From assembly GCA_002438345.1 (NCBI GenBank), contig DJUJ01000010.1, positions 4,695 to 10,415 of the forward strand: 5,721 nt of DNA. The letters run 5' to 3'. Positions 5,591 through 5,721 of this stretch are shown here, one piece after another. The notes under the pieces were generated by a model. It ran no database searches and was not told the origin of the DNA. It saw nothing but the letters and a program-made list of their open reading frames with translations. The first letter of the stretch is position 1. The number at the start of each line of letters is the position of its first letter. Both the position numbers and the translations under genes were made by a program. This DNA comes from Paenibacillus sp. UBA6285. Lineage in GTDB: Bacteria; Bacillota; Bacilli; Paenibacillales; Paenibacillaceae.

Positions 5591-5721
5591 TTATTGTGGG
5601 CTTGTTGGTGCGTACTGTTGATGCTGCTGGATTAACTGAGTGAGTGTAGCCATGTGCTGCGTGTGATTTTGCATATGCTGCATACAAATTTGACGAACCT
5701 GCTCATTCTGTGTTGTCCCAG
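5591..5721 (-). CDS. C-terminal part of a small Gln/His/Met-rich protein, probably spore coat
   Basis: The gene enters from beyond the right edge, so only its last 42 codons are visible (first whole codon at 5719, TAA at 5593-5591). The visible part reads QNEQVRQICMQHMQNHTQHM, then ATLTQLIQQHQQYAPTSPQ. It is rich in Gln, His and Met and probably helical. The other two frames on this strand are closed by stops here, and a gene with an excellent ribosome binding site begins 30 bp downstream. I do not recognise the family; a coat or coat-associated role is inferred only from the neighbouring cotF-like gene and the shared composition. Confidence 0.65.
   Translation of the reverse strand, partial: GTTQNEQVRQICMQHMQNHTQHMATLTQLIQQHQQYAPTSPQ

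Overview
The window looks like chromosomal DNA of a spore-forming Bacillota bacterium, most probably a Paenibacillus or close relative. The reasons are a CotF-type spore coat gene, a Spo0E-like sporulation phosphatase gene, an AlaR/AlaT-type regulator and aminotransferase pair as in Bacillus subtilis (yugG/yugH), strong AGGAGG ribosome binding sites and a moderate base composition. The genus is inferred from protein character, not from a search. Every gene I can support reads on the minus strand, so the window is described here from the right end to the left.

Right end (5721 to about 5079): the C-terminal end of a small Gln/His/Met-rich protein, then 30 bp later a CotF-like spore coat gene, closed by a strong hairpin terminator. 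Middle right (4947 to 3177): an Lrp/AsnC-family regulator (alaR-like) followed after 13 bp by a class I aminotransferase (alaT-like). The second gene's ribosome binding site overlaps the first gene's stop codon. Together they look like a self-contained alanine/pyruvate transamination unit with its own regulator.

Middle (3176 to 2631): a leader of about 250 bp with a perfect TATAAT box and a nested hairpin next to the ribosome binding site. It leads into a short Spo0E-like gene of about 83 codons, read from a GTG, and ends in a clear terminator. A much longer open frame runs through this gene and overlaps the aminotransferase; I regard its upstream half as chance.

Middle left (2516 to 1784): the wreck of a YtcJ-type metal-dependent amidohydrolase. 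Four collinear pieces of the family are readable in different frames, separated by two large internal deletions and one small frameshift. The start, its ribosome binding site and the C-terminus remain.

Left (1622 to 54): a PduO-type cob(I)alamin adenosyltransferase, followed with a 1-bp gap by an RluA-family RNA pseudouridine synthase, probably cotranscribed. The first 53 bases hold nothing I can identify.

No stretch over 300 bases lacks a gene or gene remnant. I see no tRNA, rRNA, CRISPR array, insertion sequence or phage module. I do not see a new multi-gene system. The most useful points are the short Spo0E-like gene hidden in a longer false frame, its structured leader, and the readable anatomy of the amidohydrolase pseudogene.
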